Part shown: positions 6,795 through 15,101 of the stretch, one piece after another | How positions within the stretch are numbered: position 1 is the stretch's first letter | Layout: each line of letters begins with the position of its first letter | Assembly (NCBI GenBank): GCA_964438735.1 | Contig: CAYTLW010000152.1 | Span: 1 to 16,421, forward strand | Length of the DNA stretch: 16,421 nt | Origin: CAYTLW01 sp964438735 | GTDB lineage: Bacteria > Myxococcota_A > UBA9042 | Direction of reading: 5' to 3' | The notes under the pieces: model-generated | The model's database searches: none | What the model saw: the letters and a program-made list of their open reading frames with translations, nothing else | What the model was told of the DNA's origin: nothing | Made by a program: the position numbers and the translations under genes

Positions 6795-9700
6795 ATGCAC
6801 GATGGGATCTCCCGCATCCGCCTGTGCACCCTGCTTGGGCTCTGTGCACTTGTCGCATCCTGCGGCGACCTGAGACCTGAGGGCGAATTCGAGTACGCCA
6901 CCGAGGCGCAGCGGCAGGAGGCAAAGAAGGCATTGGTCGATGTGGCGATGGACACGGTTGAGGTCCATGACAGCGCGGTGGACGACCAGACGACGTCTCC
7001 GGACACCACCCAGAGCGATGCCGCGGTGGACGCTGGCGCACAGGCCGATGAGGGCGGCACCCAAGGCGACATCATCGCCGACACGGCAGCCGCGGACGCG
7101 GGGCCCATCGACAGCGGGTCGGTAGACGCGCTTGTTGATGATGTCGTCTCAAAGGAGGACGGCGTCGCCGTCGACGGTGGCGCTTCGGTCGATGGCGACT
7201 CCTGGGTTGATGATGGCGTCTCTGAGGACGGCGGCGCTGTGGTCGACGCCGGTGCCGCCGACGTGGCCGTCACAGACGCTGTCGTCGAGGCGGATGGCGC
7301 CCTGGCGGATAGCGGCCCTGCCGATGGCGTGGCCGGAGATGCTCCCGCAGGCGACAGCAGCGACACTGGAACCGTTGATGTCGACACCGGCAAGATCGAT
7401 GCCGGAACTCCGCCGAACTGCACAGCGGCCACCCAGGCCAAGGACTGCGATGACGGCAACGCCTGCACGAAGGACGTGTGCAAGTCCGGCAAATGCACAC
7501 ACGACCCCGCGGCCAGCGGCGCCAAGTGCGACGACGGCAACAAGTGCACCGACAATGACGCATGCAAAGCCGGCCAATGCACGGCGGGCGCACCCAAGAG
7601 CTGTGGCGGCAGCGCACCCTGCACCCTGGATTCCTGCGACGCCAAGACCGGCGACTGCAACAAGAAGCCAGCTGGCGACGGCGCCATTTGCGGCGATATC
7701 GGCAAGTGCAAAGCGGGCGCCTGCCAGGTCGCCGGCGCCAAGGGTCACCAACTGGCCCTCGTGCCGGCCGGCCCCTTCTGGATGGGATGCAATGAGACCA
7801 AGGACAAGAAGTGCCAGCCCAACGAGAAGCCCCAGCACCAGGTCACCCTGTCCGCCTACTGGATCGACCTGCACGAGGTGACCGTCGCCCGTTACGCCAC
7901 CTGCGTCAGCGCCGGCAAGTGCGACATCCCGACCAAGTACACCGCCCCGCCCTTCAACGGCTACTGGACCTGGGACATCCAGGGCAAGGAACAGCACCCC
8001 ATCAACTCGGTCACCTGGCAGCAGGCCAGGACGTACTGCAAATGGCTGGGCGACAGCTACGACCTGCCCACCGAAGCGCAATGGGAGAAGGCCGCCCGCG
8101 GCGGTTGTGAGCACAACGGCGGTGCGGTGGACTGCAAGGCGAATATGCGCATCTGGCCGTGGGGGGACACCCCGGCGACCTGCAAAACCGCGGTGATGGA
8201 CGATGGCGGCTGGGGCTGTACCACCGGCACCACCATGGCCGTCGGTATCAAATCAAAGGGGGCCAGTCCCTACGGCGTGCAGGATATGGCCGGCGGCATC
8301 TGGGAATGGACGTTGGACGCCCATGTTGGCTACACGAAGTCGTCCAAAATCAATCCGCTGGCCGCGCCCACCGGCAACTACCGCACGCAGCGCGGCGGCT
8401 GCTGGAACAACCCGTCGGACAAACTGCGCTCCAGCTACCGGAACAAGGCCGACATCACGGGCAACACGGCCAACGCGCCCACTCACGGCATCCGTTGTGC
8501 GCGCAAGTTCATCCCTTGCGACGACGGCGACCCGTGCACGGTCGGCAGCAAGGACGCGGCCGGCAAGTGTGTCTACATCGCCGCCATAAAGGGCACGCCC
8601 TGTGACGACGGCAAGCCGTGTTTCATCGGCGAGGCGTGCAACGGCGGAAAATGCGTTGGCGGCAAGCTGAAGAATTGCGACGACGGCCTGCCCTGCACCC
8701 TGGACGCGTGCAAGCTGGCCACCGGGGATTGCTCGGCCGTGCCCATGAAAGATGGCTCACCCTGTGCCGATTCTTCCGGCAAGTGTCAGGCCAGCCAGTG
8801 CGCGCAGACTGCCGCCCAGGGCCGAAAGATGGTGCACGTACCCGCCGGCAAGTTCTGGATGGGCTGCAATCCGGCGAAGGACAAGGAATGCGCGGCCATC
8901 AAGGATGAGAATCCGCAGCACGAGGTGTCATTGTCGGCCTACTGGGTCGATGTCCACGAGGTCACCGTGGCCGATTGGGCCAAATGCATGGCCGATGGCA
9001 AGTGCAACAAGCCCGATGTTGGCGGCACCAACAACTGGGGCATTGCCGGTCGCGAGCAGCATCCCATCAACGGCATCAAGCAGGCCGACGCCCGCACCTT
9101 CTGCAAGTGGCTGGGAGCTGGCTACGACCTGCCCACCGAGGCGCAGTGGGAGATGGCCGCTCGGGGCAGCTGCGTCCTCAATGGTGGCGCAGCGAGTTGC
9201 AAGGCCAACATGCGCACCTATCCGTGGGGCGAGGACGTCGCCGGCTGCAACAAGGCCGTCATGCTGAACAACTATGTCGGCTGCGACCAGAAGATCACCT
9301 GGCCGGTCGGCTCCAAGGGCAAGGGTGTGAGTCCGTACGGCATCCACGACGCGGCGGGCAACGTCTGGGAGTGGGTCCGCGACCTGTATGACGAGGGCTA
9401 TTACAAGAAGTCGTCCAAGGTCGACCCACTCAACGACAAGACCGGCGCCGGATCCGTGGCGCGTGGCGGCAGCTTCTACAATGGGGCTGTTCACATGCGT
9501 GTGGCCGACCGCCACGTCTACGATCCCACCAAGGGCGCCGCAGGCATCGGGTTCCGCTGTGCGCGCGTGCACGGCCCCTGCGACGATAACGACCCGTGCA
9601 CCCTCGACAGCAAGGACAAGACCAACAAGTGCGTGCACCTCCCGGCCAAGAACGGCGGCGCCTGTCACGACGGCGACGCCTGCACCGTTGGCGACGTCTG

Positions 9701-12700
9701 CAAAGGCGGCAAGTGCGCCGCCGGCACTATCAAGAACTGCGATGACGGCAACGCACGCACCGTCGACATCTGCGACGCCAAGACCGCCAAGTGCACCAGC
9801 GCGTCGGCCAAGGACGGCGCATCCTGCGGCGTGGGCGGTTGCTCTCAAGGCGGTACGTGCACCGGCGGCGTCTGCAAGGGCGGCGGCAAGTCGCCACTCT
9901 TCGACGTGACGCTCTCGGACAAGCTTCATGACCACACCAAGGACGATGTCATCGTCGACATGAAGCGCCTGCCCGACGGCGGCTTCGTGCTGGCCGGATA
10001 CATGGCCGGCCCAGGCACGTGGGACGCCCGACTGATCCGCGTCGACGCCTACGGTGAGCAGGTCTGGGAGAAGAAGCTCGGCGGCTCACTCGCCGAGTAC
10101 CTCTACGCCGTCGCAGTTGTGGCCGACGGCACCTACATCGCCATGGGACAGCATGAGAAACCTGGCCAGTCCACCGTCGGATGGTTCCTGCGCGTCAAAC
10201 CCGATGGCACGGTGGTCGGCGACAGTACGCACCTGGGCGGCTACACGGGTTGGCGAGCGGCGGTCGCACGCGACAAGGGAATCGTGGCGGCGGGATTCAG
10301 CAAGTGGCCGCCCTACTGTCATGTCTGCGACATCGGTGTCGACGGCAAGCTGACCTCGTGCACCTTCCACGGCAACTCCTGGGGCGCCTGCTATGACGTG
10401 GCCCTGGCGCCCGACGGCGGTTCGGCCATTGTCGGAGCCACCGCTTGCGGCAGCAATTTCACCAGTTGCAAGGCCCTGGTCAGCCGCCTGTCGGCCAAGA
10501 ATGTGCCCATCTGGGTCAAGACTGTCGCCACCGGGTCGAACGATACCGGCCTGGCGACCGCCGTTCAGCCGGATGGTGGCGTGCTGGCGGCGGCGCTCGT
10601 CACCGCAAAGGGCGGCAACGAGAACGCGCACCTGATGCGCTTTGACAGCAAGGGCTCGCAAATATGGGGCAAGACCTTCGATGGCGGCAGTAACGACCAC
10701 CCGCGCGACCTCGTCGTCCTGCCCGACGGCTCGGGGCTCTTGGCCATCGACAGCAAAGGGCAATCCAAGGGCTTCGGCGACTTCGATGTCTGGCTGCAGC
10801 GCTTCAACGCCAAGGGCAGCGAGCTCTGGTCGCATTTCATCGGTGACAAGGGCGGCGACTGGGCGTACGCGGCGGCTCTTTTGCCCGGCAGTCAGCCGGG
10901 CGGCGCCGGATTCGCCCTTGCTGGCCACACCAACTCCAAGGGAGCGGGCGGAGCCGACGCCTGGATCGTACGCACCGACATCTGGGGTCAGACCACCTGC
11001 GGCAAGGGCGGCGACTGCAAGGCCGCCTGGCCGGGGGCCTGCGATGACGGCAACAGCTGTACCGTCGACGCCTGCGCCACCGACAAGGGCTGCACCCACA
11101 CGGCCGCCAAAGAAGGGACCGCCTGCGCCATCGCCGGCTTCAAGGCCACCTGCATCCAGGGCGTCTGCGGCGGCGCGCTGCCCGCGGACGAGGACCTGGA
11201 CCACGACGGCAAGATGGGCGAAGCGGATACCTGCCCCACCACCTGGAATCCCAACGGCGACGCCACCGTCTGCCCGGCCTGGTCTGGCGCTGGATGGAGC
11301 CAGTCGCGTGCCGTCACACTGAGTCAGGACGGCAAGGGTTCCACCTGGTGGCGCAGCAACGAGCCCGTCGATGTGCCGCTGGCCAACGGCCTCAACGACG
11401 AGAGCGTGGTCGCCCACTACAAGTTGGACGGTGACGGCAAGGACAGCAGCCTGGCCAAGAACAGCGCCAAGCTCAGCGGCATCGCCAAGCCGACCACCGG
11501 CGCGTTTAACGATGTGGCCGGCGCCATGGCATTCGACGGCGGCTGCTACACCGCCGGCAAGAGTCCGCAACTGGAGTTCGGCAAAGGCGACTTCACCGTG
11601 ATGATGTGGTTCAAGCGCAGCCCCATGGGCGACGTCGTTGTGAATTACGAGAGTGTCTTGTCCTTCAAGGACAATCAGGACAAGGGACTGGCCGTGTACA
11701 TGTGGGACGCCGGCTTCCCCTTGACGGGCGCCGGCCGAATTGGCCTCTGGATGGGCAAGGACTGCGCCACCACTTCGACCATTGGGCCCGTGGACGATGG
11801 CAAGTGGCATCACATCGCATTCGTGCGTACGGGCGGCAGCAGCGTGCCCACCATCTGGCTCGACGGCCGCCCGGTTGCGACCAAGGGCAGCGTCACCAAG
11901 GGTACCTGCGATCTGGGCGCGGTGGATTCGATCCCGGCCATCGCCGGCGGCGGCGCCAAATGTGGCAACACCAGCTTCAAGGGTGCCTTGGACGATGTGG
12001 TGCTCTTCAAGCGTGCCTTGTCGCCCGCCGAGCTGGTCACGTATTACCGGTCAAGAACGGCATACGGGACCGTCTTCGTACCCGGAGCACAGACCGACTT
12101 CGATGACCTGCGCGTCACAGAGACCACCCCCTGGCAGGCCAGCCATCAGACCCATTTCGAACTCCGCGGGCCGCGACCCCATAGCGACACCGACCTGGCC
12201 GACCTGGTCGGGTTCTGGAAGCTTGATGGCGACATCAAGACCGCGTTGCCGGGGGTCGGTCACGGCACCTATGGTGGTATCGGCAAGGGCGCCGGCGCGG
12301 CCCGCGGCCGTTTCGGTCCGGGCCAGGGCGGCCTGTCCTTCAAGGGCGCCGGCGGCCTCTACGCGTGGAAGGATCGCACGGTCAAGATCAGCGGAGACTT
12401 CACGGTCGAGGTCTGGGTCCGCATGGCCAAGCAGACGGGCGGCCGTCAGGTCATCTTGCAGACCCGAATGGGGCATACGGGCGACAAGGGCCATGGCAAC
12501 GGATTCATCCTGCAGCATCGCGACAACGTCGTGCACGGCCTGGACGCGGGGTACTACAACAAGGGCAAGGGCGGCGATGTGCACAGCGGGGTGCGCATCG
12601 ACGACGGCAACTGGCATCACGTCGCGATGGTGCGCAAAGGCTCCGGATTCACGCTCTACCTCAACGGTCGGGACGTGGGCAGCAAGCAGGTGCCTTCGAC

Positions 12701-13664
12701 CCTGGACCTGGGCAGCACGCTGACCATTGGCTACGAGCCCATGGGCAAGTCGACGGCGGCCTACCTGCTCACCGGCACCCTGGATGAGGTGCTCATCCAC
12801 AACGTGGCGAAGTCGCCCGATTACCTGCGCGGTCGCAGTCAGGGCCTGCCCCGCGCGCGCTGGCTGGCCCACACCGCGCCTGCGAAGTCGGCCGACGCCA
12901 CCTTCGCCTTCCATGACTATGCGCTGCATTGGGGCAACACGGCGGCGAAATTCGCCGGTACCAAGGTCGTGGCCATGGACGGCAAGAAGACCTGCGACCG
13001 CCTCTTGTCTCCGTGTCTGGGCTACGCGGGTTGGTGGCGTTTCGACGGGATCGACGGGGATATCGTGTGGGACAGCAGCAGCCTGGCCCATCACGGCACC
13101 GTGGCCGGCGGCCCTGTGCTCACCGCGGGGGTCTCCGCAACCGCGCTGGCTTGCGACGGCAAGGACGACAGCGTCACGGTGACCAACACCCAGGCCTTGA
13201 CCACCGAAACCTACACCATGGAGGCGGCGTTCATGCCCATGAAGCAGCCCGACAACTTCCAGGAACACGACGTGCTCTCCAAGGGCAAGGGCACGCCCTA
13301 CACCGGCCAGATCGAAGTCTGGAAGGGGCAATTGCGCTTCTGGGTCGGCAGCCAGGACGACAAGACCATGGCGGTGGCGCCCAAACCCGTGGTCGATGGC
13401 CAGTGGCTGTCCGTTGCAGGTACCTATAACGGCAAACTTCTGCGCCTGTTCCGCGGCCACGCCGAGGTCGCCAAGAAGACGATTGGCGAGCTGTCCATCA
13501 ATGGCTCGGGCGACCTGCACATGGGAGGCTCGAAATCCGGCGGCGGCTTCGGCGGTCACCGGCTCCTGGGCAATCTGGACGATGTACGCTTGATGAACAG
13601 GACATTGACAGCGGACGAGCAACTGCATCATCCCCGGGCGCGTTGGTCGCTGGGGCCGCTCTAG
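6795..13664 (+). CDS. Giant multidomain lipoprotein: Cys-rich repeats, two FGE-fold domains, propeller-like region, three LamG domains
   Basis: The product has 2289 residues. The signal peptide ends in lipobox LVASC (Cys23). Domains in order: an acidic Asp/Ala/Val/Gly tether (about 45-205); Cys-rich CDDGNACT-type repeats (209-316); a first formylglycine-generating-enzyme (SUMF1) fold domain (317-572); Cys-rich repeats (573-675); a second FGE-fold domain (676-926); Cys-rich repeats (927-1034); a propeller-like series of LPDGGFVLAG / DAWIVRTD strands (about 1035-1400); Cys-rich repeats and an Asp-rich, calcium-type motif, DEDLDHDG, at 1465-1472 (about 1401-1500); then three LamG/concanavalin-like domains (about 1533-1755, 1801-2017 and 2073-2289). 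The first two LamG domains carry the typical WHH signature at Trp1671 and Trp1940. The two FGE-fold domains look like an internal duplication (YDLPTEAQWE, CKANMR and SPYG shared). Both lack the catalytic cysteines, so binding, not catalysis, is likely. The role is inferred: a surface-anchored adhesin or glycan-binding protein. GAGG at 6785-6788 supports the ATG. Confidence 0.88.
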   Translation: MHDGISRIRLCTLLGLCALVASCGDLRPEGEFEYATEAQRQEAKKALVDVAMDTVEVHDSAVDDQTTSPDTTQSDAAVDAGAQADEGGTQGDIIADTAAADAGPIDSGSVDALVDDVVSKEDGVAVDGGASVDGDSWVDDGVSEDGGAVVDAGAADVAVTDAVVEADGALADSGPADGVAGDAPAGDSSDTGTVDVDTGKIDAGTPPNCTAATQAKDCDDGNACTKDVCKSGKCTHDPAASGAKCDDGNKCTDNDACKAGQCTAGAPKSCGGSAPCTLDSCDAKTGDCNKKPAGDGAICGDIGKCKAGACQVAGAKGHQLALVPAGPFWMGCNETKDKKCQPNEKPQHQVTLSAYWIDLHEVTVARYATCVSAGKCDIPTKYTAPPFNGYWTWDIQGKEQHPINSVTWQQARTYCKWLGDSYDLPTEAQWEKAARGGCEHNGGAVDCKANMRIWPWGDTPATCKTAVMDDGGWGCTTGTTMAVGIKSKGASPYGVQDMAGGIWEWTLDAHVGYTKSSKINPLAAPTGNYRTQRGGCWNNPSDKLRSSYRNKADITGNTANAPTHGIRCARKFIPCDDGDPCTVGSKDAAGKCVYIAAIKGTPCDDGKPCFIGEACNGGKCVGGKLKNCDDGLPCTLDACKLATGDCSAVPMKDGSPCADSSGKCQASQCAQTAAQGRKMVHVPAGKFWMGCNPAKDKECAAIKDENPQHEVSLSAYWVDVHEVTVADWAKCMADGKCNKPDVGGTNNWGIAGREQHPINGIKQADARTFCKWLGAGYDLPTEAQWEMAARGSCVLNGGAASCKANMRTYPWGEDVAGCNKAVMLNNYVGCDQKITWPVGSKGKGVSPYGIHDAAGNVWEWVRDLYDEGYYKKSSKVDPLNDKTGAGSVARGGSFYNGAVHMRVADRHVYDPTKGAAGIGFRCARVHGPCDDNDPCTLDSKDKTNKCVHLPAKNGGACHDGDACTVGDVCKGGKCAAGTIKNCDDGNARTVDICDAKTAKCTSASAKDGASCGVGGCSQGGTCTGGVCKGGGKSPLFDVTLSDKLHDHTKDDVIVDMKRLPDGGFVLAGYMAGPGTWDARLIRVDAYGEQVWEKKLGGSLAEYLYAVAVVADGTYIAMGQHEKPGQSTVGWFLRVKPDGTVVGDSTHLGGYTGWRAAVARDKGIVAAGFSKWPPYCHVCDIGVDGKLTSCTFHGNSWGACYDVALAPDGGSAIVGATACGSNFTSCKALVSRLSAKNVPIWVKTVATGSNDTGLATAVQPDGGVLAAALVTAKGGNENAHLMRFDSKGSQIWGKTFDGGSNDHPRDLVVLPDGSGLLAIDSKGQSKGFGDFDVWLQRFNAKGSELWSHFIGDKGGDWAYAAALLPGSQPGGAGFALAGHTNSKGAGGADAWIVRTDIWGQTTCGKGGDCKAAWPGACDDGNSCTVDACATDKGCTHTAAKEGTACAIAGFKATCIQGVCGGALPADEDLDHDGKMGEADTCPTTWNPNGDATVCPAWSGAGWSQSRAVTLSQDGKGSTWWRSNEPVDVPLANGLNDESVVAHYKLDGDGKDSSLAKNSAKLSGIAKPTTGAFNDVAGAMAFDGGCYTAGKSPQLEFGKGDFTVMMWFKRSPMGDVVVNYESVLSFKDNQDKGLAVYMWDAGFPLTGAGRIGLWMGKDCATTSTIGPVDDGKWHHIAFVRTGGSSVPTIWLDGRPVATKGSVTKGTCDLGAVDSIPAIAGGGAKCGNTSFKGALDDVVLFKRALSPAELVTYYRSRTAYGTVFVPGAQTDFDDLRVTETTPWQASHQTHFELRGPRPHSDTDLADLVGFWKLDGDIKTALPGVGHGTYGGIGKGAGAARGRFGPGQGGLSFKGAGGLYAWKDRTVKISGDFTVEVWVRMAKQTGGRQVILQTRMGHTGDKGHGNGFILQHRDNVVHGLDAGYYNKGKGGDVHSGVRIDDGNWHHVAMVRKGSGFTLYLNGRDVGSKQVPSTLDLGSTLTIGYEPMGKSTAAYLLTGTLDEVLIHNVAKSPDYLRGRSQGLPRARWLAHTAPAKSADATFAFHDYALHWGNTAAKFAGTKVVAMDGKKTCDRLLSPCLGYAGWWRFDGIDGDIVWDSSSLAHHGTVAGGPVLTAGVSATALACDGKDDSVTVTNTQALTTETYTMEAAFMPMKQPDNFQEHDVLSKGKGTPYTGQIEVWKGQLRFWVGSQDDKTMAVAPKPVVDGQWLSVAGTYNGKLLRLFRGHAEVAKKTIGELSINGSGDLHMGGSKSGGGFGGHRLLGNLDDVRLMNRTLTADEQLHHPRARWSLGPL

Positions 13665-13675
13665 CTCCTCGCCGG

Positions 13676-13721
13676 GGCCCTGGTTTCCAGTATCCAACTG
13701 CCAAAAGCCAAGGAACCGGCC
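13676..13721. terminator. Possible imperfect stem between convergent genes
   Basis: GGCCCTGGTTTCC at 13676-13688 is imperfectly complementary to GGAACCGGCC at 13712-13721, with a loop of about 23 bases. It fills most of the 64-bp gap between two genes that converge. No T-run follows on either strand, so this is weak. Confidence 0.2.
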
Positions 13722-13728
13722 CGCGGCG

Positions 13729-14757
13729 CTACGGTGTCATGCCGACGACCTTCGCCCCGATGGTCGTAAACGAGAAGCCAGCACTCACCCCTTCCGGCGT
13801 GCCGTCTCCATCCAGGTCGATATCCGCAACCAGCAGCGTGTCCAGCAGCGACTTCGCGCCCGCCTTGCCACCGATGCTCTTGAGCTGCTCTTCGGGCACA
13901 TGCTCCAACGCCTCGAACAGCGCCGGCTTGGGGATCACGCCACAGAGCTTTCCCAGCCCGGTGCTCTTCCAGGTGGTCTTGTCCTGCACCTGACCCTCGA
14001 TCATGGCGTTTTCGAAGGGCAGCTCCAACTTCACGCCGCCCATTGGGATGGGAATCGTAAACCCGAAACCCTTGCCGCCGCCGCTCAGCTTGCCGTCGAC
14101 GATGGTGGCGGTCTTCAGGCTGGCGCCGGGCGGACAGACGCCGCCGTTGTTGGCCTTCAGATCGTAGTTGGCGTCGCTGATGGTGTAGGTGCAGATCTGC
14201 TCGTTGAACTTGCAGTCCTCGTTGCTCTTGTCCAGCGACGCGCTGAGCATGCGCAACTCGAAGGGTTTGCCATCGGTGTGGTAGGGCAGCGCCTCGAGGA
14301 TCAGCTTCACGTCACCGCTGGTGACGCTGTGTTCGATGGCGTCGCCGGCCAGCGCGACCAGCGCGCCCATGGAGTTGTCGGGTTTGCCATCATCCGTCAG
14401 GTCGCAGCCCTGTTCGGATGGGAAGAGCTTGAAGGTGTTCATCTTCTGCAGCTCCGGGCCGAAGGTGGTAGGCAAGCTGCAAGGACCGCTCCCTCCTCCG
14501 GAGTCGTCGGCTGTGGTACCGCCAGCGTCTGCCGCAAGCACGTCGCCCCCCGGCGTCGTGGCTGCATCACCCGCCATGGCGGCATCGCCAGCAGCGCCGG
14601 CATCGTTTGCACCCGCCGTGCCGTCCTCGACCGACCCGTCCGCGGCGCTTGCGTCTGCACCGCCCCCCCCGCCCGCTCCTGCGTCGCTGCTACATCCCGC
14701 AGCCACCACGCAGGCGAGCCACGCGATCCACTGCACCGTCTTGCGGTTCCCCTTCAT
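13729..14757 (-). CDS. Lipoprotein of unknown function with acidic low-complexity tether
   Basis: The product has 342 residues. A lipoprotein signal peptide (Arg5, Lys6, hydrophobic core, AAGC with Cys22) is followed by a Gly/Ala/Asp-rich, nearly uncharged-to-acidic tether at about 24-92. The folded part (about 93-342) has scattered cysteines (93, 118, 182, 189, 208, 272) that could form disulfides. Two Asp-rich stretches look like calcium-binding loops: DLTDDGKPD at 119-127 and DIDLDGDG at 312-319, the latter with DxDxDG spacing. No enzymatic motif is recognised. The ATG is preceded on the minus strand by a purine-rich GGGGGGAAAGG. It is convergent with the giant lipoprotein gene and divergent from the zinc transporter gene. 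It is probably an exported, surface-held protein; the tether resembles that of the giant lipoprotein in style. Confidence 0.75.
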   Translation of the reverse strand: MKGNRKTVQWIAWLACVVAAGCSSDAGAGGGGGADASAADGSVEDGTAGANDAGAAGDAAMAGDAATTPGGDVLAADAGGTTADDSGGGSGPCSLPTTFGPELQKMNTFKLFPSEQGCDLTDDGKPDNSMGALVALAGDAIEHSVTSGDVKLILEALPYHTDGKPFELRMLSASLDKSNEDCKFNEQICTYTISDANYDLKANNGGVCPPGASLKTATIVDGKLSGGGKGFGFTIPIPMGGVKLELPFENAMIEGQVQDKTTWKSTGLGKLCGVIPKPALFEALEHVPEEQLKSIGGKAGAKSLLDTLLVADIDLDGDGTPEGVSAGFSFTTIGAKVVGMTP

Positions 14758-14822
14758 CCTTTCCCCCCGGTCGACCTCGCCGTCGACGTGACGTCTCGTG
14801 GCCGCAGGCTAACCCATTGGCC

Positions 14823-14835
14823 CGTGCCCGGCACG
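14823..14835. promoter_or_regulatory. Short perfect palindrome upstream of the minus-strand lipoprotein
   Basis: CGTGCC, one base, GGCACG forms a 6-1-6 inverted repeat, 66 bases upstream of the lipoprotein start at 14757. A second palindrome, GACGTGACGTC, sits at 14785-14795. Either could be a regulator site for that gene, but such short palindromes occur by chance in GC-rich DNA. Confidence 0.25.
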
Positions 14836-14850
14836 TGTGGTTTGCCATGT

Positions 14851-15039
14851 AGATTCACAACTCACTGAATCACAACCAATTGAAGGGTGCCACCCGATCC
14901 ACAACTCCGCTGAATTGAGGGGTGCCACCCGATTCACAACTTCGCGAATCGAAGGGTGCCACGCGATTCACTGAAGGGTGCCACCCGATTCACAACTTCG
15001 CTGAATTGAAGGGTGCCACCCGTTTCACAACTCGTTGAA
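14851..15039 (+). repeat. REP-like repeat cluster 3 (five copies plus a fragment, 35-bp period)
   Basis: Units start at about 14880, 14915, 14949, 14971 and 15006, spaced 35, 34, 22 and 35 bases; the third copy is truncated. A tail fragment lies at 14852-14869. The unit is TTGAAGGGTGCCACCCGAT followed by TCACAACTTCGCTGAA. GGGTGCCACCC is a perfect 5-1-5 palindrome. The second copy has TTCGCGAA, also palindromic, where others have TTCGCTGAA. The first 12 bases of the core (TGAAGGGTGCCA) are identical to the minus-strand reading of cluster 1. Over 24 bases, the copy at 14972-14995 matches 4451-4428 at 20 positions, differing mainly by CC for GG. Confidence 0.85.
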
Positions 15040-15072
15040 CACACCAAAGCAACCGGGCGTTGAGTGTGGAGT

Positions 15073-15101
15073 TTGACTTAACATGAAAGAACCTTCATGT
15101 T
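15073..15101 (+). promoter_or_regulatory. Candidate promoter of the zinc export operon
   Basis: TTGACT at 15073-15078 is a good -35 hexamer. Seventeen bases downstream, CATGTT at 15096-15101 is a weak -10 that coincides with the right arm of the inverted-repeat operator. That overlap would let a bound ArsR-type repressor block the polymerase. Confidence 0.5.
15080..15101. promoter_or_regulatory. Inverted-repeat operator for the ArsR/SmtB-type repressor
   Basis: AACATGAA, six bases, TTCATGTT is a perfect 8-6-8 inverted repeat. Zinc-sensing ArsR/SmtB/CzrA repressors bind imperfect repeats of the form TGAA-N6-TTCA, which this contains exactly. It lies 22 bases before the transporter ATG and overlaps the candidate promoter. 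The operon itself encodes a SmtB-like sensor, so autoregulation is expected. Confidence 0.75.

Noticed and set aside
7743..9572. Reading the giant lipoprotein as an active sulfatase-maturing enzyme
   Set aside because: Neither FGE-fold domain keeps the two catalytic cysteines, and no sulfatase gene is in the window.
10086..11813. Long open frame on the minus strand opposite the giant lipoprotein gene (575 codons)
   Set aside because: It mirrors a strongly GC3-biased coding sequence on the plus strand, which produces long antisense open frames by itself. The translation is Val/Ala/Gly/Asp-rich with no recognisable domain, while the plus strand has clear domains.
12051..13697. Long minus-strand open frame (548 codons) opposite the LamG domains
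   Set aside because: Same antisense artefact; the plus-strand frame shows repeated LamG signatures and the minus translation shows none.
14851..15039. Possible CRISPR array
   Set aside because: Copies are tandem with a 35-bp period that includes the whole unit. There are no unique spacers between identical repeats, and no cas genes are nearby.
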